A DNA stretch of 64,000 bases, taken from NCBI RefSeq assembly GCF_008065135.1, contig NZ_CP042914.1, forward strand, positions 992,001-1,056,000. Reading direction: 5' to 3'. The stretch comes from Roseimaritima ulvae. GTDB taxonomy: Bacteria > Planctomycetota > Planctomycetia > Pirellulales > Pirellulaceae. This document shows positions 55,212 to 63,324 of the stretch, piece by piece. The translations under genes were made by a program, and so were the position numbers. Position 1 is the first letter of the stretch. Every line of letters starts with the position of its first letter. The notes under the pieces were generated by a model, which made no database searches, had not been told where the DNA came from, and was given only the letters and a program-made list of their open reading frames with translations.

Positions 55212-57062
55212 ATGCCAGCTTGCAATACAACTTCTTTGCTCCTTGCTTTGCTCACGTTTGTGCCGCTGGGGATCGCTCGCCCCGCACAGGGTCGAGCTGA
55301 CGAAGCGGTCGCGTCGGCGATCGATGCGGTGACCGTGTATCGCGACCAAGCCCAGGTGATCCGTCGATTCGACGTGCCTGCTTCTCCCGAACTGCAACGC
55401 ATTCGCGTAACGGGCTTGCCCGCGCAGTTGGTCGAGGGAACCGCCTATGCCGAAAGCGAAGCCAATACGACGGTCCGCTCCGTGCGGGTCTACACAACCA
55501 CGCAAGTCTCTCCGGAAAGCCAGCAAAAACTGCGGCAGCTGCGAGCCGAACTGGGAGAGCTTGAAGATGAATTGGAAGCCGCCGAGCAGATGTTGGCGGT
55601 CATCGAACAAGATTTGCTGACGGTCGAAAAACTGGTTCGCTTTTCCGCCGAAAAAGCACAACAGAATCTCGATCGCGCCACTCTGGATTCCAAGACGGTG
55701 ACCGAACTGGCGGACTTTACCATGCAGCGGCGACGGCTGTTGGCCGCGGAGCTGCACGAAGCGCAAGGGCAAGTCCAACAGCTGCAGGAAGACATTGTCG
55801 AGAATCAATCGCGGCAACAGAAGATCTCTGCTCAGCAACAGACGCGTGCTTTCGAAGCCATGGTGGAAGTCAATTCGCCGGAGGGCGGTTGGGTGCGGTT
55901 GGCCTATCGTGTGAACCAGGTTTCCTGGACGCCCCGCTACACGCTACGCGGACAATCCGGAGACGACGATTCGCGAACTTTCGAATTGCAGTTGGCTGCC
56001 GTGGTCTCGCAGGCCAGCGGTGAAGATTGGCAGGACGTGGCTCTCACGTTGTCGACCGCTCAGCCCGACATTCAGTCGGCCGGCCCCATGCTGACTCCAC
56101 TGCGGGTCGGCACCGCCGCGACCGCCGGTGGCACGGCCGCGGTATCACCGAGTCCCGCGGAGACGTTGGCCGGACTGTCGGGCCGCGACGGCCAGGAAGT
56201 CCCCGGTTGGCAAGACCAAGCAGTCTGGCAACGCGATATCGGCCTGAACGCCGAAGCCGGACGGCGGCAACTGGATGAATTGAGCCGTGACCTGAACGCA
56301 CAGCGAGAGGTTGCCGCCGATGCCGGGGCCGACATCACCGACGCCACCTACCGCGTGCCCGGCCGGATCGATTTAGACAGCCGTGCGGGTGGACAAACCG
56401 TAGCAATTTCCAACGACACATTGAACGGTGAACTGGCCTATGTGGTCACGCCCTTATTAAGCAGTTTTGCGTATCGCCAAGCGGAATTGACCAATACGCT
56501 GGGACGCAATCTGATCGCCGGCGAAGCGGGGATTTATTTGGATGACAAGTTTGTCGGCACCACCACCTTGCCGCCCACCGCGGCAGGAGGACGTTTGTTG
56601 GTCGGTTTCGGCGCCGACCGCCAGTTGCGGACCCGTCGCGAGTTACTGTCGCGTGACAGCAGCATCCACGGCGGCAACCAACGCCAGGAGCTAAAGGTAC
56701 GGCTGGTGGTTTCGAACTATCACGACCATCCCGTCTCGGTTCGCTTGCTCGATCGCGTGCCGGTCAGCAACCAAGACGCCGCGATCAGTGTCGCCTTGAG
56801 CGCGGAAGCGGATGACCAGTTGAGCGACGACGGGCTGTATCGACGCATGCAATATCCCACGGGCATTCTCCGCTGGGACTTGGATGTGCCGGCCGAGCGG
56901 TTCGGCAGTAAAGCTTTTGATTTCGAATACCGCTTTACGCTGGAGTACGACCGCCAGCAACAGATCGTCGGCGATCAAATGATCGAGAGCATCCGCAACG
57001 ACTACCGCTTCGAAAACTCCAGCGGCGGCGGCATGGGAGGCATGGGCGGCGGGATTTTTTAA
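55212..57062 (+). CDS. Mucoidy inhibitor A (MuiA)-like protein, DUF4140/DUF4139
   Basis: The 616 residues have a signal peptide (LLLALLTFVPLGIARPAQG). An N-terminal DUF4140 part follows (AVTVYRDQAQVIRRF, LRVTGLP-like, SVRVYTT), then a long coiled coil (about 95-210) and a C-terminal DUF4139 beta domain (VRLAYRVNQVSWTPRYTLRG, NDTLNGELAYVVTPLLSSFA, YLDDKFVGTTTLP). The end is Gly/Met-rich (GGGMGGMGGGIF). The family name comes from a mucoidy effect in Gram-negative bacteria; the molecular function is not established. A membrane-protein gene follows 83 bases later. Confidence 0.86.
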   Translation: MPACNTTSLLLALLTFVPLGIARPAQGRADEAVASAIDAVTVYRDQAQVIRRFDVPASPELQRIRVTGLPAQLVEGTAYAESEANTTVRSVRVYTTTQVSPESQQKLRQLRAELGELEDELEAAEQMLAVIEQDLLTVEKLVRFSAEKAQQNLDRATLDSKTVTELADFTMQRRRLLAAELHEAQGQVQQLQEDIVENQSRQQKISAQQQTRAFEAMVEVNSPEGGWVRLAYRVNQVSWTPRYTLRGQSGDDDSRTFELQLAAVVSQASGEDWQDVALTLSTAQPDIQSAGPMLTPLRVGTAATAGGTAAVSPSPAETLAGLSGRDGQEVPGWQDQAVWQRDIGLNAEAGRRQLDELSRDLNAQREVAADAGADITDATYRVPGRIDLDSRAGGQTVAISNDTLNGELAYVVTPLLSSFAYRQAELTNTLGRNLIAGEAGIYLDDKFVGTTTLPPTAAGGRLLVGFGADRQLRTRRELLSRDSSIHGGNQRQELKVRLVVSNYHDHPVSVRLLDRVPVSNQDAAISVALSAEADDQLSDDGLYRRMQYPTGILRWDLDVPAERFGSKAFDFEYRFTLEYDRQQQIVGDQMIESIRNDYRFENSSGGGMGGMGGGIF

Positions 57063-57145
57063 CCGCGGGGCGCAACCCAAGACGAATACTCTATACCGGT
57101 ACACTGGGTTGCGACCGTTTTTCTGCATTGAGTGCTAGGAAACAA

Positions 57146-57649
57146 ATGGATTGGACCCGCCTAACTGCCGATGCCGCGTTGTTGGCCTTTCTGATCGCTT
57201 GGTTGTTGCGGGCTTACAAAGGATGCTTTCCGGCTAATCGCTGGGTTCGCTGCGAACGCGGGACCTATGCCGCCGGCGGGGTACTGATGGTCGTTCACGT
57301 GCTGGTTGCCTATGGCTTTTTCCATGGTTGGTCACACGCTGCGGCACTGGCCCATACGGCCGAACAGACGCGGCAGACTGTAGGGTGGGCGTTTGCCGGG
57401 GGGCTGTATTTCAATTTTTTGTTTGTGGGCGTCTATCTGACGGATATCGGTTGGCGGGCCCGCGTGGGGGGCTGGGAACAGCGCACGCCTCGCGTCATGG
57501 CATACACTATGGATTCCTTTTTATGGTTCATCGTGGTGATGTCCACCGTCGTGTTTGAGTCCGGTGCGGTACGCTGGTTCGCGGTGATGGGGGTGGCCGC
57601 CGTGTGGTTCGGAATCTGGCAAGGTATCCATGCGCAAAGCAAAACTTAA
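57146..57649 (+). CDS. Small integral membrane protein, unknown function
   Basis: The 167 residues start at MDWTRLTADAALLAFLIAWL; the ATG at 57146 has AGGA six bases upstream and is preferred to a TTG at 57128. Five membrane segments are visible (LAFLIAWLL, VLMVVHVLVAYGFF, AFAGGLYFNFLFVGVYL, SFLWFIVVMSTVVF, WFAVMGVAAVWFGIW). Several Trp, Tyr and His lie near the membrane faces, among them FFHGWSHAAALAH, but no haem or metal motif was confirmed. It overlaps the next gene by 20 bases, so the two are probably translated together. Confidence 0.75.
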   Translation: MDWTRLTADAALLAFLIAWLLRAYKGCFPANRWVRCERGTYAAGGVLMVVHVLVAYGFFHGWSHAAALAHTAEQTRQTVGWAFAGGLYFNFLFVGVYLTDIGWRARVGGWEQRTPRVMAYTMDSFLWFIVVMSTVVFESGAVRWFAVMGVAAVWFGIWQGIHAQSKT

Positions 57650-59690
57650 AAGTCGATGGCTGGCGTGTTTGACGGCCCTCGCGGTGTGTTTAGGTTCTCA
57701 ACCATCCTGGGCGGGCGGTGGCCCCGAGAACGTGGTGGTGCTGGTCAACAGTCGCTCGGCGGCCTCCAAACAGATCGCCAATTTTTATGTCTCGCTGCGC
57801 GATATCCCCGCTGGCAATGTGATCTATTTGGACGAGGTGCCCGAGGGCGAGTCGACCGATGTGGAGACGTTTCGTGAAACGATCCTGAAGCCCACCATCG
57901 AGACCATCAACGCCCGGCGGATGGCCGCTCGCATCGATTACCTTGTCTATTCGGCCGACTTTCCCACCGCGGTGAAAATCCACGCCGACCTGGAGAACGT
58001 GGACGTCGAGATTCCCAAGGTGCTTACCAAAACCGCCTCGATCAACGGGCTGACCTATATGGCCGGATGGACGATGGCCAAAAACCCTTCTTATCTGTCG
58101 CTGGATGCCAACGGCTATGCGTCGCAAACGGCGGAGGCGGCTTTGCAGCGGTGTTACCGGGGGCCCGTTTCGAAGACCTGCAACAAGGCGATGCAGGCTT
58201 ATCGCGACGACCAATTCGACGAAGCCTTCACGCAGTTCAGTCAGTTGCTGGAAGACAACCCGTCTCAACCCGCGCTGCACTATTGGCTGGCTCGCTGCGA
58301 AGCCCAACGCGACAACTGGGACGCGGCGCTGGAGTCGTTGGATGAGGCGATTCGCAGGGGCTGGTGTTTTCGCGTGTTCACCAGCCAAGACGAAGCCTTT
58401 GCAGCGGGCGCCGACGAACTGACATTTCAAACGCGGCTGGCCGCCATGCCCGACACCGCATGGCCCCAACATCCCTCAAGAGAGTTTCGCGCGTCGCTGA
58501 ACTGGGCGCCCAACGGTATGCCCGTGGCGTCACCGCAATGGGGCACGCGTTATTTCCTATCCACCGTGCTGGCCGTGACCCGCGGCGCGGGCACTACCCC
58601 GGCGGAAGCGATGGCGAACTTGCAACGATCGCACGATGCGGATTTCACTCAGCCGCGAGGACGATTCTGCTTTACCCTCACCGGCGACGTCCGCACGCGT
58701 ACGCGGAAACCCGGATTTGACTCCGCGATCAAGGAACTGAAACGCCTGGGCTACAACGCGGAAGTGATCGAGGGCAAGCTTCCCGAAAACCTCAACGACG
58801 TGGCTGGACTGATGATCGGAGCCGCCAACTACCAATGGGCACCGACGCAAAGCCGCATCTTGCCTGGAGCCATCTGTGAGAACCTGACCAGCTTTGGCGG
58901 CAAAATGGATCAGCGTGGCGGTCAAACGAAACTCAGCGAACTGCTGCGCGCCGGCGCGGCCGGTTCCAGCGGCACAGTGACCGAACCGTATGCCATCCAA
59001 GCCAAATTCCCCCATCCGTCGATTCAGGTCCACTACGCCCACGGCAGTTCGTTGGCCGAAGCGTTTTATCAGTCCGTCAGCGGACCCTATCAATTGCTGA
59101 TCGTCGGAGATCCGCTGTGTCAGCCTTGGGCGGTCCCGCCTGCGTTTGAATGTACCGGCCTGACAGCGGAGCAAGCCGTCAGCGGGCCGGTCAAGTGCGG
59201 GTTGGTTGCCACCGGCGAAACTGAAATCGCCCGCTACGAAATTTTTATGGATGGGCGGTTTTCCGGCGCGCTGTTGCCCGGCCAACCGTTGACGTTCCAA
59301 AGCACTCAATTGGCCGATGGTTACCATGAGTTGCGGATCGTGGCGATCGCCGACAATTCCCTGCGAACTCAGGCACGTCAGATCATTCCCTTTACCGTCG
59401 ACAACCGACAGCAATCGCTTCAACTGCTGCGTTCTGGCGAGGGCGAGCTGAAAGCGAATGGTGAGGTGTCATTGAGCGTCGTGTCGAATCTGGATGTGCC
59501 GATCCACGTCGTGCATGCGGGACGCGAACTGGCCACGGTAGACGCGGGCAATGGAGAGGTGACGATTGCCTGCCAGACGTTGGGCAGCGAAACCGTACGG
59601 TTGCAAGCGCTGGCCGCCGTCGACGGCAAGCCGATGTACAGCGAACCGCTTGTGTTGCGCATTCAAGCCGCCGAGGAATCGCCCAAGTAG
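57630..59690 (+). CDS. TIGR03790-like secreted protein with TPR-like and Ig-like parts
   Basis: The 686 residues have a signal peptide (WLACLTALAVCLGSQPSWAG). The N-terminal part follows TIGR03790 (PENVVVLVNSRSAASKQIAN, YLVYSADFPTAV, SINGLTYMAGW). A helical TPR-like segment sits at about 190-260 (AYRDDQFDEAFTQFSQLLED, HYWLARCEAQRDNWDAALES). The TIGR03790-like part then resumes (FTLTGDVRTRTRKPGF, MIGAANYQW, PSIQVHYAHGSSLAEAFYQS, LLIVGDPLCQPWA). An Ig-like C-terminal region ends the protein (YEIFMDGRFSGALLPGQPL). Function is unknown. It overlaps the membrane-protein gene upstream and, by 28 bases, the convergent AI-2E gene. Confidence 0.82.
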   Translation: MRKAKLKSRWLACLTALAVCLGSQPSWAGGGPENVVVLVNSRSAASKQIANFYVSLRDIPAGNVIYLDEVPEGESTDVETFRETILKPTIETINARRMAARIDYLVYSADFPTAVKIHADLENVDVEIPKVLTKTASINGLTYMAGWTMAKNPSYLSLDANGYASQTAEAALQRCYRGPVSKTCNKAMQAYRDDQFDEAFTQFSQLLEDNPSQPALHYWLARCEAQRDNWDAALESLDEAIRRGWCFRVFTSQDEAFAAGADELTFQTRLAAMPDTAWPQHPSREFRASLNWAPNGMPVASPQWGTRYFLSTVLAVTRGAGTTPAEAMANLQRSHDADFTQPRGRFCFTLTGDVRTRTRKPGFDSAIKELKRLGYNAEVIEGKLPENLNDVAGLMIGAANYQWAPTQSRILPGAICENLTSFGGKMDQRGGQTKLSELLRAGAAGSSGTVTEPYAIQAKFPHPSIQVHYAHGSSLAEAFYQSVSGPYQLLIVGDPLCQPWAVPPAFECTGLTAEQAVSGPVKCGLVATGETEIARYEIFMDGRFSGALLPGQPLTFQSTQLADGYHELRIVAIADNSLRTQARQIIPFTVDNRQQSLQLLRSGEGELKANGEVSLSVVSNLDVPIHVVHAGRELATVDAGNGEVTIACQTLGSETVRLQALAAVDGKPMYSEPLVLRIQAAEESPK

Positions 59691-60805
59691 TCTTCGACGT
59701 ACAGCATTTGGACGATTCTTTTGCCGGCCGCCAGCAGCGGCGACGCCACCGCCGCGCCGATGAATCCGAACAGTACGCCCATGATGGCTTGCGCGGCGAT
59801 CAACATTGCAGGCGGCAGTGACACGGCCTGTTGTTGAATCAGCGGCGTGACGATATAGCTTTCCACCAACTGCAAGGCCAGGTATCCCGCCAGCACACCA
59901 CCCACCGTGGCCGTGCCCTCGGGCAGGGCGAACAGCATCGCCAGCGACAACGCGATGGCCGCGCCGATGTTGGGGATGAAGGTCAGCAGCGCCGTCACGA
60001 TGCCCAGGGTGCCGGCCATCGGGACGCCCAACGCCAACAGCAGCAAGAACGCGCCCAAGCCGGTCACCAACATCGAACCGAAGCGACCGATCAACCACCG
60101 CCATAACGTGTCCCCGACGGCGTTCAAAACCTGTTTGGCACGTGCTCGTCGCGGCGGCGGGACCAGCTGTACCAAGCCGTCGCGGTACGTGGTCGGCGAT
60201 ATCGCCAGAAACAGGCCGACAAAAAAGATCAGCAGACTGTTGACGATCAAGCCGAAGGTGGTCTTGAACAGTTGCCCGATCGAGCTGGCCGCGCTTTGGA
60301 CCGGTTGTGGGATGTCAGGGATCTGCATCCCCTGCGACCCCTTTGCACGCTGGGAATCTTCTGAGCCGTTCTCGGCCGTTTGTTTGTCGGGCGATTTTTG
60401 CACTCCCAACGCGTCGGAAACAAACGGCGTGGAAGCCACCGTCGAACGCACCACCGGGTATTGTTCGACGAAGCGTCCCAAATCTTCCAAGCCTTGGTCG
60501 ATTTTCTTTTCCGCTCTCTCGATCTGCTGGTTGATCTGGACGAAAAACAGCGCCAGTCCGCCCGCCATCAGCAGCAACAACATCAACACCGTCAGAGTTA
60601 AAGAACCGCGGTACCCCAGCGGCAGTTTACCGCTGATCAGGGCCGCCACTTTGGTCAGAAATACGCCAAATACGACCCCCAGAAACAGAATCAAGATGAT
60701 TTCCGTGGCCCACGTAAACGCCAGCGCGATGGCAACGATTAGACTTACGACCGCTATCGGACGCAGCAGGTCGATGGGCAAACGTGAGGTCGTCGATTCA
60801 GTCAT
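59663..60805 (-). CDS. AI-2E family transporter (UPF0118/PerM)
   Basis: The 380 residues start MTESTTSRLPIDLLRPIAVV. They have about eight membrane segments, a soluble helical region (about 80-170) with LEDLGRFVEQYP, and the family core RDGLVQLVPPPRRARAKQVL, DTLWRWLIGRFGSMLVTGL, IGAAIALSLAMLFALP and SYIVTPLIQQQAVSLPPAML. Family members have been linked to export of AI-2 or to ion transport; the substrate is not readable. The ATG at 60805 is preferred over 60907. Its 3' end overlaps that of the convergent TIGR03790-like gene. Confidence 0.9.
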   Translation of the reverse strand: MTESTTSRLPIDLLRPIAVVSLIVAIALAFTWATEIILILFLGVVFGVFLTKVAALISGKLPLGYRGSLTLTVLMLLLLMAGGLALFFVQINQQIERAEKKIDQGLEDLGRFVEQYPVVRSTVASTPFVSDALGVQKSPDKQTAENGSEDSQRAKGSQGMQIPDIPQPVQSAASSIGQLFKTTFGLIVNSLLIFFVGLFLAISPTTYRDGLVQLVPPPRRARAKQVLNAVGDTLWRWLIGRFGSMLVTGLGAFLLLLALGVPMAGTLGIVTALLTFIPNIGAAIALSLAMLFALPEGTATVGGVLAGYLALQLVESYIVTPLIQQQAVSLPPAMLIAAQAIMGVLFGFIGAAVASPLLAAGKRIVQMLYVEDYLGDSSAA

Positions 60806-61069
60806 AGGACACAGTGCAGATTCGGAAATAAAACGTGCGGGTTTCTCGCCAAGTCCGGACCGTTGACGTCGTGCTGACGCCGCATGCCGCTTGGCAAATC
60901 CCGACAAATTGCAAACGTTCGCCTATGACTAGCAAACGAAGTGCCAGAATCCAGTTGTCTTTTGGCCGTCGTGAACTCACCGCGCTGGCCGCGGCCATTG
61001 ATCTATAATCGCACGTCCTTCGCAAAGCAGTAACGCCGTTGGATTTCACTCACTCGCAGGTTGCAGAAA

Positions 61070-62668
61070 ATGATGTCGTCCCCCATCCGGATCGCCGTTG
61101 CGGTGCTGACGTATGTTGTTCTTTTCCCGACCGCGCAGGCTCAGACCGCCGAACGTCCCAACGTGTTGTTAATCTTAGCGGATGATCTGGGCTATTCGGA
61201 TCTGGGTTGTTACGGCAGCGAGATCGAGACGCCGAATCTGGATCGGCTGGCGGAGGGGGGCCTGCGTTTTACACAGTTTTACAATACGGCTCGTTGCTGG
61301 CCCACGCGGGCGGCCCTGCTGACCGGCTACTACGCTCAAACCGTTCGCCGCGACATTGTTCCAGGCGTTCGCAGCGGAGGCCGCGGCGTGCGGCAGGATT
61401 GGGCAACACTGCTGCCCGTGCATCTCAAACCGCTTGGCTATCGCTCTTATCACAGCGGGAAATGGCACATCGATGGGATGCCGATCGAAAACGGATTTGA
61501 CCGTTCGTATCTGCTAAAGGATCAAGGTCGATTCTTTAATCCTCAAGTGCACTGGCAGGACGACGAACGTTTACCGCCGGTAGAAAAAGACTCCGGCTAT
61601 TATGCGACCGAGGCGATTGGTCAGCACGCGATTGAATGTCTCGAAGAACATCACAGGCAGCACGCCGACAAACCCTTCTTTCACTACCTTGCCTTTACCG
61701 CTCCACATTTCCCCCTGCACGCCCTGCCCCAAGACATCGAAAAATATAAATCGATATACCGGCAGGGGTGGGAGAAAGTTCGTCAGCAGCGGTGGGCAAA
61801 GATCAAACAGATGGGCTTGCTCGAAGGAGAATTATCGGCTGTCGAACGCGACCTCGGTCCGCCGTATGCCTTTCCCGATCATCTGGAAATTTTAGGTTCT
61901 GGCGAAGTGAACCGGCCTGTTCCCTGGGACGCGTTGACGGCGGAGCAACAGAAGTTCCAAGCCGACAAGATGGCCATTCATGCCGCCATGATCGATCGCA
62001 TGGACCAAGTGATCGGCAAGGTATTGCGACAACTGGAGGCGATGGGCCAGTCCGACAACACGCTGGTCATGTTTCTATCCGACAATGGCAGTAGTGCCGA
62101 AATCATGGTCCGTGCCGATGGGCACGACCCCCAAGCTCCGCCCGGCTCGGCGGCCAGCTATCTGTGCCTGGGACCGGGCTGGTCGACGACCGGGAACACG
62201 CCTTTTCGGCGCCATAAAACCTGGACGCACGAAGGCGGGATCTCGACGCCTTTGATCGCCTCCTGGCCGCGAGGCATTCAGCACTCCGGTGCGATTCGTC
62301 GACAAGTCGGACACGTGATCGACGTGCTACCCACGATCGTGGAACTGGCCGGCGGGACGCTGGACGTGCCGGAAGCAGAGTCGGTTCGACCGGCCTTGCC
62401 GGGTAAAAGTTTGGTTGCCGTATTGCAGAAGGACGCACCGCTGCAGCGCGACTGGTTGTGGTGGTTCCACGATGGTCACAAAGCGATTCGGGTGGGGAAA
62501 TGGAAGGCGGTGGCAGCCAAAGACGGTCCCTGGGAACTGTACGATTTGGCCGCAGACCGGGCGGAGTCGAATGACTTGGCGGAATCGAATCCCGATCGGT
62601 TGCGGCGGTTGGTCCAGCTGTGGGACGAACAACTGGCCGCCCACGCTGCCGCAGCTCAAGAACAATAA
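61070..62668 (+). CDS. Secreted sulfatase
   Basis: The 532 residues start at the ATG at 61070; a TTG at 61061 is in frame. A signal peptide (IAVAVLTYVVLFPTAQAQ) precedes RPNVLLILADDLGYSDLGCYG, which supplies metal ligands Asp-Asp. The active-site signature reads CWPTRAALLTG: the Cys to be converted to formylglycine and the Arg are present, but the residue before Arg is Thr rather than Ser/Ala. Downstream are SGKWHIDG, PFFHYLAFTAPHFPLH, VMFLSDNGSSAE and the RRHKTWTHEGGISTPLI lysine/histidine region. It probably removes sulfate from polysaccharides in the periplasm. Confidence 0.93.
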   Translation: MMSSPIRIAVAVLTYVVLFPTAQAQTAERPNVLLILADDLGYSDLGCYGSEIETPNLDRLAEGGLRFTQFYNTARCWPTRAALLTGYYAQTVRRDIVPGVRSGGRGVRQDWATLLPVHLKPLGYRSYHSGKWHIDGMPIENGFDRSYLLKDQGRFFNPQVHWQDDERLPPVEKDSGYYATEAIGQHAIECLEEHHRQHADKPFFHYLAFTAPHFPLHALPQDIEKYKSIYRQGWEKVRQQRWAKIKQMGLLEGELSAVERDLGPPYAFPDHLEILGSGEVNRPVPWDALTAEQQKFQADKMAIHAAMIDRMDQVIGKVLRQLEAMGQSDNTLVMFLSDNGSSAEIMVRADGHDPQAPPGSAASYLCLGPGWSTTGNTPFRRHKTWTHEGGISTPLIASWPRGIQHSGAIRRQVGHVIDVLPTIVELAGGTLDVPEAESVRPALPGKSLVAVLQKDAPLQRDWLWWFHDGHKAIRVGKWKAVAAKDGPWELYDLAADRAESNDLAESNPDRLRRLVQLWDEQLAAHAAAAQEQ

Positions 62669-62730
62669 GTACGTCAGCCTTTCCAAGCCGACACTGGCGG
62701 CGCAGGATTTGCGACCGAATTACGCTCGTT

Positions 62731-63324
62731 ATGATTAGCGAAACCTTCGAAATCCGCTGGTTCTTCGACTCGCCTCCCGCCGCCTTTCGAGCAGTTCATG
62801 GCCGACCGGAACAGCGTACCGATTGGTATGCGCCGAGCAGCGATGGGGCGACGAGCGTCAAGCTGCGCGGTGCGGATCCCGATTCGCCGGGACGGGTGGA
62901 ATCCAAGCTGCGCAGCGACTCGCGAATTGCAGTCTTGTACGGCAACGAGCAGCATCGGGTCGAAGCTTGGGTAAAAATCTCGCTCGTTGCCGAAGATGGC
63001 GACGCGGCTGCCGAGCGGTTGTGGCGTCATGCCCGGCAGCATTGGTGTCAGGTGGTTAAACGACGCTGGCTGCGGTTTGATCGACTGCAAGACGGCCACT
63101 GGATTACCGCCCCAGAAACGGATGCGGGAGATTACGTCGAAGTCGAATGGAGCGAAGTGCGGATCGCAGAACGTCCCGCTTGGACCTTCTGCCTGGAGGC
63201 ACCGCGGGCGCTCGGCAGCGGCATCCTCCAAAACTGGTTCGACCACCACCGGGGCCGCGATAGCCTTATCCCTGATCTGACCGGTTGTGGTCCAACCCAA
63301 TCTTGGCCTGAGCGACTTGCGTAA
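62731..63324 (+). CDS. Uncharacterised protein, possibly CYTH/tunnel-fold-like
   Basis: The 197 residues start MISETFEIRWFFDSPPAAFR. There is no signal peptide or membrane segment. The alternating charged strands (SVKLRGAD, RVESKLRSDS, VVKRRWLRFDRL, YVEVEWSEVRI, AWTFCLEAP) recall the CYTH/triphosphate tunnel fold, in which Arg, Lys and Glu line a barrel. The usual E-x-E-x-K start is not met (EIRW). It follows the sulfatase by 62 bases and overlaps the convergent transketolase by 59 bases. The call is weak beyond being a likely real gene. Confidence 0.6.
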   Translation: MISETFEIRWFFDSPPAAFRAVHGRPEQRTDWYAPSSDGATSVKLRGADPDSPGRVESKLRSDSRIAVLYGNEQHRVEAWVKISLVAEDGDAAAERLWRHARQHWCQVVKRRWLRFDRLQDGHWITAPETDAGDYVEVEWSEVRIAERPAWTFCLEAPRALGSGILQNWFDHHRGRDSLIPDLTGCGPTQSWPERLA

